Source: Corynebacterium frankenforstense DSM 45800 (lineage in GTDB: Bacteria; Actinomycetota; Actinomycetes; Mycobacteriales; Mycobacteriaceae). From it: a DNA stretch of 64,000 nucleotides. Shown piece by piece: positions 16,429 through 24,606 of this stretch. Location of the stretch: NCBI RefSeq assembly GCF_001941485.1, contig NZ_CP009247.1, positions 124,001 through 188,000 of the forward strand, read 5' to 3'. The notes under the pieces are model-generated. The model did no database searches, had not been told where the DNA came from, and was given only the letters and a program-made list of their open reading frames with translations. How positions within the stretch are numbered: the first letter of the stretch is position 1; each line of letters begins with the position of its first letter. Made by a program: the position numbers and the translations under genes.

Positions 16429-18072
16429 ATGGACGACAAGACCGACCGCACCCACGAACCGACCGGGTCCGGCTCGACCGCGCAGGCCGACGCCCCGCGC
16501 TCCCGGCTGGGCCGCCTCGGCGACCGCACCCTCGACGGCATCGAGAAGGTGGGCAACAAGCTGCCCACGCCCTTCCTCCTGTTCACCTACCTCTTCCTGA
16601 TCACCGCCCTGGCCTCCTCGGTGATGGCCTGGGCAGGCGTCTCGGTCGCGGTGCCCGGCTCCGACGAGGAGCTCCACGTCAAGGGGCTGTTCACCGGCGA
16701 GGGCCTGGTGTGGCTGACCGAGAACGTCGCCGAGAACTACATCGGCTTCCCGCCCCTGGTCACCGTGCTGCCGATCATGCTCGCCGTCGGCATCGCCGAG
16801 CGCTCCGGGATGCTCTCCGCGCTGATCCGCAAGCTCTTCGGCAGCGCCAACAAGACCGTGCTGCCCTACGCCGTCGGCGTGATCGGCGTGACCGCCTCGG
16901 TGATGGCCGACGCCGCCTTCGTCGTCGTGCCGCCGCTGGCCGCCATGGTCTTCCGCGCCGCCGGCCGCCACCCGGTCGCCGGTCTGCTCGGCGGGTTCGC
17001 CGCCGTGGGCGCCGGCTACTCGACCGCGCTGGTGCCCACCAGCCTCGACGCCCTGTTCGCCGGCATCACCAACGCCGTGATGGGCACGCTGCCCGGCCAC
17101 GAGGCCACCGAGGTCAACCCGGTGTCCAACTACTTCTTCAACATCGCCTCCGCCGTGCTGCTCGGCTTCGTCGCCGGTTGGCTGATCGACCGCGTCCTCG
17201 AGCCGCGCATGTGGCGCCAGGACGTCCCCGTCGAGCGCACCGCCTCCGGCCAGCAGGAGTTCGAGACCGCCAAGGCCGACGACCACCGCCTCGACCCCGA
17301 GCTGACCGCCCGCGAGTGGGCCGCCCTGAAGGTCTCGCTCGGGGTGACCCTGCTCGTCGGCGTGGTCATCACCGCCGCGGTGCTCTGGCCCGGCTCCCCC
17401 TGGCGCAACGAGGACGGCGGCTACCTGCCGCAGTCCCCGCTGCTCAACTCGATCGTCTTCATCGTCGTGGTCTTCTTCGCGGTGATGGGCATCGCCTACG
17501 GCATGGTCGCCGGCACGATCCGCCGCTTCGAGGACGTCGTCGACATGATGGGCAAGTCCCTGGTCGACCTCTCCGGCTTCCTCGTGCTCGCGTTCATCCT
17601 GGGGCAGTTCGTCGAGCTGTTCAACTGGACCGGCATCGGCACCTGGACCGCCGTCAAGGGCGCGGCGCTGCTCGAGTCCATCGGGCTGACCGGCTTCGCG
17701 GCCATCGTCGGCTTCGCCGTCCTGGCCAGCGTGCTCAACCTGCTGATCATCTCCGGCTCCGCGATGTGGACCCTGATGGCCGCCGTCTTCGTGCCCATGT
17801 TCGCCCTGCTCGGCTACGAGCCCGGTTTCACCCAGGCCGCCTTCCGCGTGGGCGACTCGGCCACCCAGATCATCACCCCGATGAACCCGTACATGATCGT
17901 CATCCTCGGCCTGCTGCGCCGCTACGAGCCGAAGGCGGGACTCGGCACGCTGATGAGCCGGCTGGTCGTCTTCGTCGTGCCCTTCTGGATCACCTGGGTC
18001 GGCCTGCTGGCCGTCTGGTTCTACCTCGATCTCCCGTTGGGCCCCGGCCAGGGCGTCTTTTTGGCAGGGTAG
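16429..18072 (+). CDS. abgT: AbgT-family transporter
   Basis: The 547-residue membrane protein matches the AbgT family (about 510-550 residues): an N-terminal cytosolic tail, LGDRTLDGIEKVGNKLPTPF leading into the first membrane segment, two long repeats, and the conserved LNLLIISGSAMW region followed by a PMNPY motif. Members either import p-aminobenzoyl-glutamate (AbgT) or export sulfonamides (MtrF, YdaH). The direct overlap with an M20 amidohydrolase gene resembles the abgAB-abgT pairing, so uptake and cleavage of a folate breakdown product is the better guess. The ATG at 16429 follows AAAGG. Confidence 0.88.
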   Translation: MDDKTDRTHEPTGSGSTAQADAPRSRLGRLGDRTLDGIEKVGNKLPTPFLLFTYLFLITALASSVMAWAGVSVAVPGSDEELHVKGLFTGEGLVWLTENVAENYIGFPPLVTVLPIMLAVGIAERSGMLSALIRKLFGSANKTVLPYAVGVIGVTASVMADAAFVVVPPLAAMVFRAAGRHPVAGLLGGFAAVGAGYSTALVPTSLDALFAGITNAVMGTLPGHEATEVNPVSNYFFNIASAVLLGFVAGWLIDRVLEPRMWRQDVPVERTASGQQEFETAKADDHRLDPELTAREWAALKVSLGVTLLVGVVITAAVLWPGSPWRNEDGGYLPQSPLLNSIVFIVVVFFAVMGIAYGMVAGTIRRFEDVVDMMGKSLVDLSGFLVLAFILGQFVELFNWTGIGTWTAVKGAALLESIGLTGFAAIVGFAVLASVLNLLIISGSAMWTLMAAVFVPMFALLGYEPGFTQAAFRVGDSATQIITPMNPYMIVILGLLRRYEPKAGLGTLMSRLVVFVVPFWITWVGLLAVWFYLDLPLGPGQGVFLAG

Positions 18073-18077
18073 TGCCC

Positions 18078-19544
18078 ATGGACACGCCGTCGACCGCGTA
18101 CCTGGACCACACCCGAAAGCTTCTCGACGCCCGCGCCGCCCGTGCCCGTGAGCGGGCCGAGGCCGCGCGCGCCGGGGCCGCCGACGCCGGCGGTGCGCCC
18201 GCGGGAGGCGGTTCCGGGGGAGGGGCCTCATCCGAGGGAGGCGGATCCGGTTCCGGGGCCGGTGGCGACGTCGCCTCCCTGTCCTGGGAGCGCATCGCCG
18301 CCGACGCCGAGGAGCTGCGCGGCGAGCTGCGCGACCTGGCCTTCGACCTGCACGACCACCCCGAGGAGGCCTTCGAGGAGCACCACGCCGCCGCCGCGCT
18401 CGCGCAGCTGCTGCGCGCCCACGGCCACCGCGTCGAGACCGGCGTCGGGGGCCTGCCCACCGCCCTGCGGGCGGTGGCGCAGACGCCGGGCGGCGGGACG
18501 TCGGCAATCGAGGGGGACGGGGACGCCGGCGACGCCCGCGACGCCGGGCCGACCGTCGCGATCCTCGCCGAGTACGACGCGCTGCCCGGCCTCGGCCACG
18601 GCTGCGGGCACAACATCATCGCCGCCGCCGGGGTCGGCGCCTTCCTCGCCGCCGCCCGCGAACTCGAGCGGGGTGTGACCGGCCCGGGGCGGATCGTGCT
18701 GCTGGGCACCCCGGCCGAGGAGGGCCACACCGGCAAGGAACACATGATCCGCGGCGGCGCCTTCGACGGCGTCGACGCCGCCGTGATGGTCCACCCCTTC
18801 GGCTACGACCTCGCCGAACACGCCTGGGTGGGCCGGCGCACCATGACCGCGACCTTCCGCGGCATCTCCGCGCACGCCTCCTCCCAGCCGTTCATGGGGC
18901 GCAATGCGCTGGACGCCGCGACGCTGGCCTACCAGGGCTTCGGGCTGCTGCGCCAGCAGATGCCGCCGAGCGACCGGCTGCACGCCGTCATCGACTCGGG
19001 TGGGCGGCGCCCTTCGGTCATCCCGGACGAGGCGCGCTTGTCGGTCTACGTGCGCTCCCTGATCCCGGCGGCGCTGCGCGACCTGTCCGCGCGTGTCGAC
19101 GACGTGCTGCTCGGCGCCGCGCGCATGGCCGGCGTCGACGTCGAGCTGGACTGGGACATCCACCCGCCGAGCCTGCCGGTGCGCAACAACCACGTGCTCG
19201 CCCGGCGCTGGGCGCGCACCCAGGCGTTGCGCGGGCGCACGGCGCTGCCCGGCGGGATCCTGCCGGACTCGCTGGCGGCCTCCACCGACTTCGGCAACGT
19301 CTCGCACCTGGTGCCCGGCATCCACCCGATGATCAAGATCGGCCCCGACGACGCCGCGCTGCACACTGCGCGCTTCGCCGAGTGCTCCCGCAGCGGGGCG
19401 GGTGTCGACGCCGCGGTGGACGCCGCCGCGGGCCTGGCCCAGGTGGCCGTGGACATGCTCAATGAGCCGGAGCTGCTGGCCGAGGCGCGCGCCGAGTTCG
19501 AGGCGGCCGGCGGGCGCCTGGCGGTGGCCGACTACCTGGGGTGA
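18078..19544 (+). CDS. M20-family amidohydrolase, AbgB/aminoacylase-like
   Basis: The 488-residue protein has the M20 metallopeptidase signature EYDALPGLGHGCGHN (metal His and Asp), the glutamate pair TPAEEGH, the dimerisation domain with GISAHASSQP, and a late metal site near residue 415. This pattern is that of AbgB, which cleaves p-aminobenzoyl-glutamate, and related aminoacylases. The N-terminal region (about 12-68) is a non-conserved Ala/Gly/Ser-rich extension, and a second insert near residue 140 contains one exact copy of the 16-bp motif (18494). A GTG at 18072 overlaps the abgT stop as TAGTG; the ATG at 18078 is used here. Coupled to abgT. Confidence 0.85.
   Translation: MDTPSTAYLDHTRKLLDARAARARERAEAARAGAADAGGAPAGGGSGGGASSEGGGSGSGAGGDVASLSWERIAADAEELRGELRDLAFDLHDHPEEAFEEHHAAAALAQLLRAHGHRVETGVGGLPTALRAVAQTPGGGTSAIEGDGDAGDARDAGPTVAILAEYDALPGLGHGCGHNIIAAAGVGAFLAAARELERGVTGPGRIVLLGTPAEEGHTGKEHMIRGGAFDGVDAAVMVHPFGYDLAEHAWVGRRTMTATFRGISAHASSQPFMGRNALDAATLAYQGFGLLRQQMPPSDRLHAVIDSGGRRPSVIPDEARLSVYVRSLIPAALRDLSARVDDVLLGAARMAGVDVELDWDIHPPSLPVRNNHVLARRWARTQALRGRTALPGGILPDSLAASTDFGNVSHLVPGIHPMIKIGPDDAALHTARFAECSRSGAGVDAAVDAAAGLAQVAVDMLNEPELLAEARAEFEAAGGRLAVADYLG
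18494..18509 (-). repeat. Copy of dispersed 16-bp motif (exact)
   Basis: Minus strand GATTGCCGACGTCCCG, in a low-complexity insert of the M20 gene. Confidence 0.6.
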
Positions 19545-19668
19545 GGGGGCGTCCGGCCTGGGGTGAGGGGTGTCCAGCCTGGGGCGAGGGGGTGTCGCCG
19601 CGGCACGGGTTCGCGTAGGATCGCCGGGAAACGTTTACGTGTCAACTATGTGCCGAGGAGTCCCGAGA

Positions 19669-20247
19669 ATGCTCACCGTCGACGAAGCCATCCGTTCGCG
19701 CCGCGCCACCCGTAAGTACACCGACCAGGTGCCCTCCGACGAGGTCGTCGACCGCGTCGCCGAGCTCGCCCTCGAGGCGCCCAGCGCCTTCAACGCGCAG
19801 ATGCGCGACCTCGTCGTCGTGCGCGACCACGACGTCAAGCAGGCCCTCTTCGACGCCTCCGGCCAGCGGCAGTTCCTCGACGCGCCCGTCGTCTTCGTCG
19901 CCGTCGGCCGCTCCGAGGTCGAGCAGGACGACGACGAGGAGATCCTCGGCGCCGAGCGCGCGAAGAACCTGCGCGCCGGGCGGGCCAAGCGCTCCGAGGC
20001 CGTCCGCCGCGAGCACGGCCTGCGCGACGCGATGCTCGTCGCCGGCTTCCTGCTCGTCGCCGCCCAGGCCGAGGGGCTGGCGACCAGCCCGACGACCGGC
20101 TGGGACGAGGAGAAGGTCAAGGAGGCCATCGGGCTCGGCGGGCGCGCCGACCGCTCCATCGCGCTCGTCGTCGCCGCCGGCTACCCCGACGAGACCCCGG
20201 CCCATCCGGGCCGCGCGGCCAGCCGCCGCGTCAACGACCGCTACTGA
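19669..20247 (+). CDS. Nitroreductase-family FMN oxidoreductase
   Basis: The 192-residue protein begins TVDEAIRSRRATRKYTDQ, the FMN-phosphate binding RSRRxxRxY motif of the nitroreductase family, continues with the LEAPSAFNAQ flavin contact, and ends with GYPDETP. It probably reduces nitro, quinone or flavin substrates with NAD(P)H. ATG 19669 is chosen because GAGGAG precedes it by about eight bases; the frame is open further upstream to 19570 but that part has no family match. An acidic segment (VEQDDDEE) in the middle is unusual. Monocistronic. Confidence 0.88.
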   Translation: MLTVDEAIRSRRATRKYTDQVPSDEVVDRVAELALEAPSAFNAQMRDLVVVRDHDVKQALFDASGQRQFLDAPVVFVAVGRSEVEQDDDEEILGAERAKNLRAGRAKRSEAVRREHGLRDAMLVAGFLLVAAQAEGLATSPTTGWDEEKVKEAIGLGGRADRSIALVVAAGYPDETPAHPGRAASRRVNDRY

Positions 20248-20315
20248 CCGCTACTGAGGCCCCGGCGCCTCAGCGCCGGCGCCGGGGCCGGGTGGGACGC
20301 GCCGGCGCCGGCCCA

Positions 20316-20331
20316 CGCGGCGTCGGCAAGC
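20316..20331 (-). repeat. Copy of dispersed 16-bp motif (exact)
   Basis: Minus strand GCTTGCCGACGCCGCG, in the gap between the convergent nitroreductase and phage-holin-like genes. Confidence 0.65.
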
Positions 20332-20340
20332 GACCGTCAC

Positions 20341-20754
20341 TCAGCGCCGGGTCAGTCCCGCGGTGATCGGGCTGACGATGGCGTTGACCAGGCCCAGCAC
20401 GATCGAGCCGAAGACCGCGGCCCAGAAGCCCGAGACCGTCAGCCCTAGGCCCACCGACTGGGCCACCGCGGCGGCCAGCAGCAGCATCGCGGCGTTGATC
20501 ACCAGCGCGAAAAGGCCCAGCGTGAGGATGGTCAGTGGCAGGCCGAGCAGCTGGAGCACCGGCTTGACCAGCATGTTGAGCAGCACGATGATCGCGCCGA
20601 CGCCCAGGAAGACCCACAGACGGTCGTGTTCGCCGTCGCCGACCAGCGGGGTGGCCGGGACGGAGACGTCCACCCCGGGCACGAAGGCGGTGACGACGAG
20701 CAGGGCGAAGGCGGTGGCGACGGCGTGCACGAAGAGGTTCCAGATCATGCGCAT
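20341..20754 (-). CDS. Phage holin-like four-helix membrane protein (holin_4_2 family)
   Basis: The 137-residue protein has four hydrophobic segments (about 8-25, 45-65, 72-95, 105-130) and the family pattern NMLVKPVLQLLGLPLTILTLGLF. Despite the family name, such proteins are usual chromosomal membrane proteins in actinobacteria, of unknown function; nothing around suggests a prophage. The ATG at 20754 has TAGGAT seven bases upstream, so it is probably leaderless. Confidence 0.8.
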   Translation of the reverse strand: MRMIWNLFVHAVATAFALLVVTAFVPGVDVSVPATPLVGDGEHDRLWVFLGVGAIIVLLNMLVKPVLQLLGLPLTILTLGLFALVINAAMLLLAAAVAQSVGLGLTVSGFWAAVFGSIVLGLVNAIVSPITAGLTRR

Positions 20755-20813
20755 GGGCCCGATCCTACGGGCTGAAAATGTACGTATCGTGGTGATCGAC
20801 GAAAGGATGCCTG

Positions 20814-21410
20814 ATGAGTAACCCCACCCTGCTGTTCGACATGTACGGCGTGCTCATGCGTCTTCCCGGCCCGAGCTTCCGCCGCGGCGTCCTCGCCGCC
20901 GCCGGCGGCAACGAGGACATCTGGCCGGTCTACGCGGAGCTGCGCCCCGCCCTGGACGCCGCCCGGGTCACCGAGGTCAACTACTGGCGCCAGGTCGCCC
21001 TGCGCGCCGGGGTCGAGGACCTCGACATCCAGGAGGCCATCGCCGCCGACTACGGCGACTGCCTCGAGGCCGACCACGAGGTCGTCGACAAGGTCCTGGC
21101 CCTGCGCGACGAGGGTTACAGGATCGGGATCCTCTCCAACATCCCGACCGGGCTGGCCGCGCGCGTGCGTCGGCGCCACTCCGGGTGGCTCGACGAGTTC
21201 GACGCGGTGACCTTCTCCTGCGACATCGGTGTGGCCAAGCCGGACACCCAGGCCTTCGCGGTGGCCGTCGACGCGCTCGGCGCCTCGCCGCGCGACACCG
21301 TCTTCTTCGACGACCGCGAGGACTACATCGCCGGCGCTGAGGCCGCGGGGCTGCGCGCGGTGCTCTTCACCGGCTGGGACTCCGTGGCCGGGGAGCTGGG
21401 GATCAAATGA
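20814..21410 (+). CDS. HAD-family hydrolase
   Basis: The 198-residue protein has HAD motif I LLFDMYGVL (the first Asp is the nucleophile; the usual second Asp is Tyr, so phosphatase chemistry may be altered), motif II ILSNIPTG, a motif III lysine in GVAKPDTQAF, and motif IV FFDDRED. It is most like the YihX/DehII-type subfamily. The stop overlaps the next start as ATGA, so it is coupled to the gamma-carbonic anhydrase gene. AAAGGATG precedes the start. Substrate unknown. Confidence 0.85.
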   Translation: MSNPTLLFDMYGVLMRLPGPSFRRGVLAAAGGNEDIWPVYAELRPALDAARVTEVNYWRQVALRAGVEDLDIQEAIAADYGDCLEADHEVVDKVLALRDEGYRIGILSNIPTGLAARVRRRHSGWLDEFDAVTFSCDIGVAKPDTQAFAVAVDALGASPRDTVFFDDREDYIAGAEAAGLRAVLFTGWDSVAGELGIK

Positions 21411-21943
21411 CCGGGCCCTACTTCTACGAGTACGCCGGCCGCCGGCCCACCGTGCACCCGGACGCGTGGATCGCGCCGACCGCGACCCTGATCGGCGACG
21501 TCACCGTCGCCGCCGGCGCCTCCGTCTTCTACGGGGTGGTCTTACGCGGCGACGTCGGCGCGATCCGCGTCGGCGAGCGCACCAACATCCAGGACAACTG
21601 CGTGCTGCACGTCGACACCGGCGAGGAGTGCGTGCTCGGCGACGACGTCACCGTCGGCCACCTGGCCCTGGTGCACAGCGCGCACGTGGCCGACGGCTGC
21701 CTGATCGGCATGGGCTCGAAGGTGCTCTCGCGCTCGCGGATCGGCGAGGGCTCGCTGATCGCCGCCGGCGCGGTCGTCCTCGAGGGCGCGGAGATCCCGC
21801 CGCGCTCGCTGGCCGCCGGGGTGCCCGCGAAGGTGCGCCGGGAGCTGACGGCCGAGGAGTCCCAGGCCTTCATCCCGCACGCCGCGAACTACGTGGAGAC
21901 CGCGCAGAAGCAGGGCGCGCGCGTCGAGCCGGACCGGCCGTAG
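21407..21943 (+). CDS. Gamma-carbonic anhydrase family protein
   Basis: The 178-residue left-handed beta-helix protein consists of hexapeptide repeats. It has the three metal histidines expected for the family, in CVLHVDT and VGHLALVHSA, and a C-terminal helix. Members are zinc or iron carbonic anhydrases or related acyltransferase-like proteins; activity in actinobacteria is mostly undemonstrated. It starts inside the stop codon of the HAD gene (ATGA), which implies co-translation. Confidence 0.88.
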   Translation: MTGPYFYEYAGRRPTVHPDAWIAPTATLIGDVTVAAGASVFYGVVLRGDVGAIRVGERTNIQDNCVLHVDTGEECVLGDDVTVGHLALVHSAHVADGCLIGMGSKVLSRSRIGEGSLIAAGAVVLEGAEIPPRSLAAGVPAKVRRELTAEESQAFIPHAANYVETAQKQGARVEPDRP

Positions 21944-22016
21944 GGGACGCCCGGCGCGGCGGTGCTGCGCCCGGGTGCGGCCATCCCGCACGCCCGGCAT
22001 CGGGCGCGGCGGCCGC

Positions 22017-23093
22017 TCAGCGCGCGACCGGCACCGTCGGGTTACCCGGGAAGAGCCGTGGGCCCGCCCACAGCGCGACGTAGACCAGGCCCACGAGGAC
22101 GGGGATCTCGATCAGCGGGCCGATCGTGCCCGCCAGCGCGGGGGCGGAGGCCGCGCCGAACGTGCCGATGCACACCGCGATGGCCAGCTCGAAGTTGTTG
22201 CCCGCGGCGGTGAAGGCCACCGAGGTCGACCGCGCGTAGTTCAGCCCGGCCGCCCGCGCGGTGAACAACGCCAGGGCGAACATGAGCAGGAAGTAGGCCA
22301 GCAGCGGCAGCGCCACCCGCGCGACCGTCAGCGGCTGCGCGGTGATCTTCTCGCCCTGCAGGGAGAACAGCAGCACGATCGTGTAGAGCAGGCCGATCAG
22401 CGCCAGCGGGCTGACCGCCGGCAGGAACCGCTCCTCGTACCACCGCCGGCCCCGGGTCCGTTCGCCGATCACGCGCGAGGCGGCGCCCGCGGCGAGCGGC
22501 ACGCCCAGGAACACCAGCACCGCACCGACGATCGCGCCGAGCGAGAAGTCGACGGGGGAGCCGGGCAGCCCGAGCCAACCGGGCAACGCCTCGAGGTAGA
22601 ACCAGCCCAGCACGCCGAACATGAGCACCTGGAAGACGGCGTTGACGGCCACGAGCACCGCCGTGACCTCGCGGTCGGCGCAGGAGAGGTCGCTCCACAC
22701 CAGGACCATCGCGATGCACCGCGCCAGCCCGACAATGATCACGCCCGTGCGCAGCTCGGGCTGGTCGAAGAGGAAGAGCCACGCCAGGGCGAACATCAGG
22801 GCCGGGCCGACGAGCCAGTTCAGGATCAGCGAGACCACCATGACCCGCCGGTCCGCGGCCACCTGCCGCGCCTTGTCGAAGCGCACCTTGGCCAGCGGCG
22901 GGTACATCATCACCATCAACCCGACGGCGATCGGCAGGGAGATGCCGTTGACCTTGAGGTCGCCGAGGGCCTCGCCGAGGCCGGGCACGAGGCGGCCCAG
23001 GGCGAGTCCGGCCGCCATGGCCACGAGGATCCACACCGGCAGAAACCGGTCGAGCAGTGACATGCGGGGGCGGTGGGCGGGTGCGTCGGGCAC
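22017..23093 (-). CDS. acr3: Arsenite efflux permease, ACR3 family
   Basis: The 358-residue protein has ten membrane segments, the conserved cysteine in LARCIAMVLVWSDLS (fourth segment) and the conserved glutamate in AAGNNFELAIAV (ninth segment); both are essential in studied ACR3 proteins. It exports arsenite using the proton gradient. The start is the GTG at 23093 because GAGAGGAG lies eight bases upstream; earlier in-frame codons have no site. It is divergent from arsR with a palindrome between them (23139-23160), so arsenite-relieved repression of both is expected. Confidence 0.92.
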   Translation of the reverse strand: MPDAPAHRPRMSLLDRFLPVWILVAMAAGLALGRLVPGLGEALGDLKVNGISLPIAVGLMVMMYPPLAKVRFDKARQVAADRRVMVVSLILNWLVGPALMFALAWLFLFDQPELRTGVIIVGLARCIAMVLVWSDLSCADREVTAVLVAVNAVFQVLMFGVLGWFYLEALPGWLGLPGSPVDFSLGAIVGAVLVFLGVPLAAGAASRVIGERTRGRRWYEERFLPAVSPLALIGLLYTIVLLFSLQGEKITAQPLTVARVALPLLAYFLLMFALALFTARAAGLNYARSTSVAFTAAGNNFELAIAVCIGTFGAASAPALAGTIGPLIEIPVLVGLVYVALWAGPRLFPGNPTVPVAR

Positions 23094-23138
23094 GGGGCAT
23101 TCTCCTCTCGGGGCGGTGGGCACGATCCTAGGCTTAAT

Positions 23139-23160
23139 ATAGACAGGTGTAAATATCTAT
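23139..23160. promoter_or_regulatory. ArsR operator candidate
   Basis: ATAGA and TCTAT arms with a 12-base AT-rich centre, in the divergent acr3/arsR promoter. Size and position suit an ArsR/SmtB-type dimer site. Confidence 0.65.
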
Positions 23161-23186
23161 GCACTGACATGCGATAGTGTGGAGAC

Positions 23187-23516
23187 ATGCAGGAGAACCA
23201 GACCGCCGGGTGCTGCTCGTTGGGCAGTGGCCCGCTCGACGACGCCCAGGCGACGCGCTACGCGGGACTCTTCAAGGTCCTCGCCGAACCGAACCGGCTG
23301 CGCATTCTCGCGCAGCTGGCCGCCGAGGGGTGCGCGCCGCTCAGCGTCAACGACCTGACGGCGATGCTCGGGCTGAGTCAGCCGACGGTCTCGCACCACC
23401 TGCAGAAGCTCACCGCCGCCGGCCTTCTTGAGCGCCGCCGTCGGGGGCGCCACGTCGTGCACACCGTCTGCCCCGGACCGTTCGCCGAGCTGCGCACGGT
23501 CCTCCAGATGGACTGA
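23187..23516 (+). CDS. arsR: Arsenite-responsive repressor ArsR
   Basis: The 109-residue winged-helix repressor has the recognition helix LGLSQPTVSHHLQKL. Cysteines at 9, 10 and 49 give the same spacing (39 residues between the second and third) as C15, C16 and C55 of C. glutamicum ArsR, whose As(III) site is formed by these three. It lacks the CVC site of the E. coli type. It therefore binds As(III) at the corynebacterial-type site and leaves its operator. It lies divergent from acr3 and five bases before an ArsO-like gene. Confidence 0.92.
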   Translation: MQENQTAGCCSLGSGPLDDAQATRYAGLFKVLAEPNRLRILAQLAAEGCAPLSVNDLTAMLGLSQPTVSHHLQKLTAAGLLERRRRGRHVVHTVCPGPFAELRTVLQMD

Positions 23517-23521
23517 CGCCC

Positions 23522-24595
23522 GTGGTTGCGCGCGATCTCGCCGGTCGGGAGCTCGACCACGAGGCCATCGTCGTCGGCGGCGGGCAGTCCGGCCTGGCCA
23601 CCGCCTTCTACCTGCTGCGCGCCGGGGTCGACGTGCTGGTCCTCGATGACCAGCGGGGCCCGGGCGGCGCGTGGCGGCACGCCTGGCCGTCGCTGACCCT
23701 GTTCTCCACGGCGGGGTTCTCCAACCTCCCCGGCACCCCGATGCCCGCCCACGACGGCTTCCCGCCCGCCGCGCACGTGGTCGACTACCTGGAGATGTAC
23801 GAGCGGCGCCACCGCATCCCCGTCGAGCGGCCGGTCCACGTCGAACGCGTCGAGCGCGAGGGCACGCCCGCGGGCACCGGGTTCCGGGTGCGGGCCGCCG
23901 CGGCGGCGGGGCGCGAGGGCCGGGAGTGGAGGTGCGCGCACGTCATCGCCGCGACCGGGACCTGGTCGGCGCCATTCGTGCCCGCGTACCCGGGGCGGTT
24001 CACCGGCCGGCAGTGGCACTCCGCGAACTACCCGGGCCCGGACCCCTTCGCCGGGCGGACGGTGGCGGTGGTCGGCGCGGCGAACTCGGCCGCCCAGATC
24101 GCCGCCGAGCTCATCGAGGATCCGGACGTCGGCGAGGTGACCTGGTACGCCCGGCACGCCCCGCGCTGGATGCCCGACGATGTCGACGGGCGGGTGCTCT
24201 TCCGCCGCAACCGCGAACGCTTCCGCAGCATCGCGGCCGGGCGACCCGACCCGGGTGCGGACTCACAGCTGGGCGACATCGTGGTCCTCCCGCAGGTGCG
24301 TCGCATGCGCGACGCCGGCCGCCTGAGCGCGACCCCGATGTTCAACTCTCTCTCGGAGGTCGACGCCGAGCATCTGATCTGGTGCACCGGATTCCGCCCG
24401 GCGCTCGGCCCGTTCCGCGGGTTGCTGGCGGGTGCCGCAGCGGACGCCGGCGCCGATGAGCCGGTCGCCGGCCTCCACCTGGTCGGCTACGGGGACCGCA
24501 CCGGCCCGGGCTCGGCGACGATCTTGGGGGTGGGGCCCTACGCCAAGGCCGTGGCGCGCGAGGTGGCGGCTGCGGTGGGTAAGACCGGGCGTTAA
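23522..24595 (+). CDS. Flavin-containing monooxygenase, ArsO-like
   Basis: The 357-residue protein has an FAD-binding motif (VVGGGQSGLATAF), an FMO-like GGAWRHAWPSLTLFS segment, a second Rossmann motif for NADPH (VAVVGAANSAAQIAAE) and the late WCTGFRP motif. Similar proteins are annotated ArsO in arsenic operons of actinobacteria; their reaction is not well established. The GTG start at 23522 lies five bases after the arsR stop without a clear ribosome-binding site, so coupling to arsR is likely. It is co-regulated with arsR and part of the arsenic response by position. Confidence 0.82.
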   Translation: MVARDLAGRELDHEAIVVGGGQSGLATAFYLLRAGVDVLVLDDQRGPGGAWRHAWPSLTLFSTAGFSNLPGTPMPAHDGFPPAAHVVDYLEMYERRHRIPVERPVHVERVEREGTPAGTGFRVRAAAAAGREGREWRCAHVIAATGTWSAPFVPAYPGRFTGRQWHSANYPGPDPFAGRTVAVVGAANSAAQIAAELIEDPDVGEVTWYARHAPRWMPDDVDGRVLFRRNRERFRSIAAGRPDPGADSQLGDIVVLPQVRRMRDAGRLSATPMFNSLSEVDAEHLIWCTGFRPALGPFRGLLAGAAADAGADEPVAGLHLVGYGDRTGPGSATILGVGPYAKAVAREVAAAVGKTGR

Positions 24596-24606
24596 GCGCT
24601 CAGCCC

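Noticed and set aside
20341..20754. Prophage remnant because of a holin-family protein
   Set aside because: This holin_4_2 family is mostly chromosomal in actinobacteria, and no integrase, endolysin or structural genes are near.
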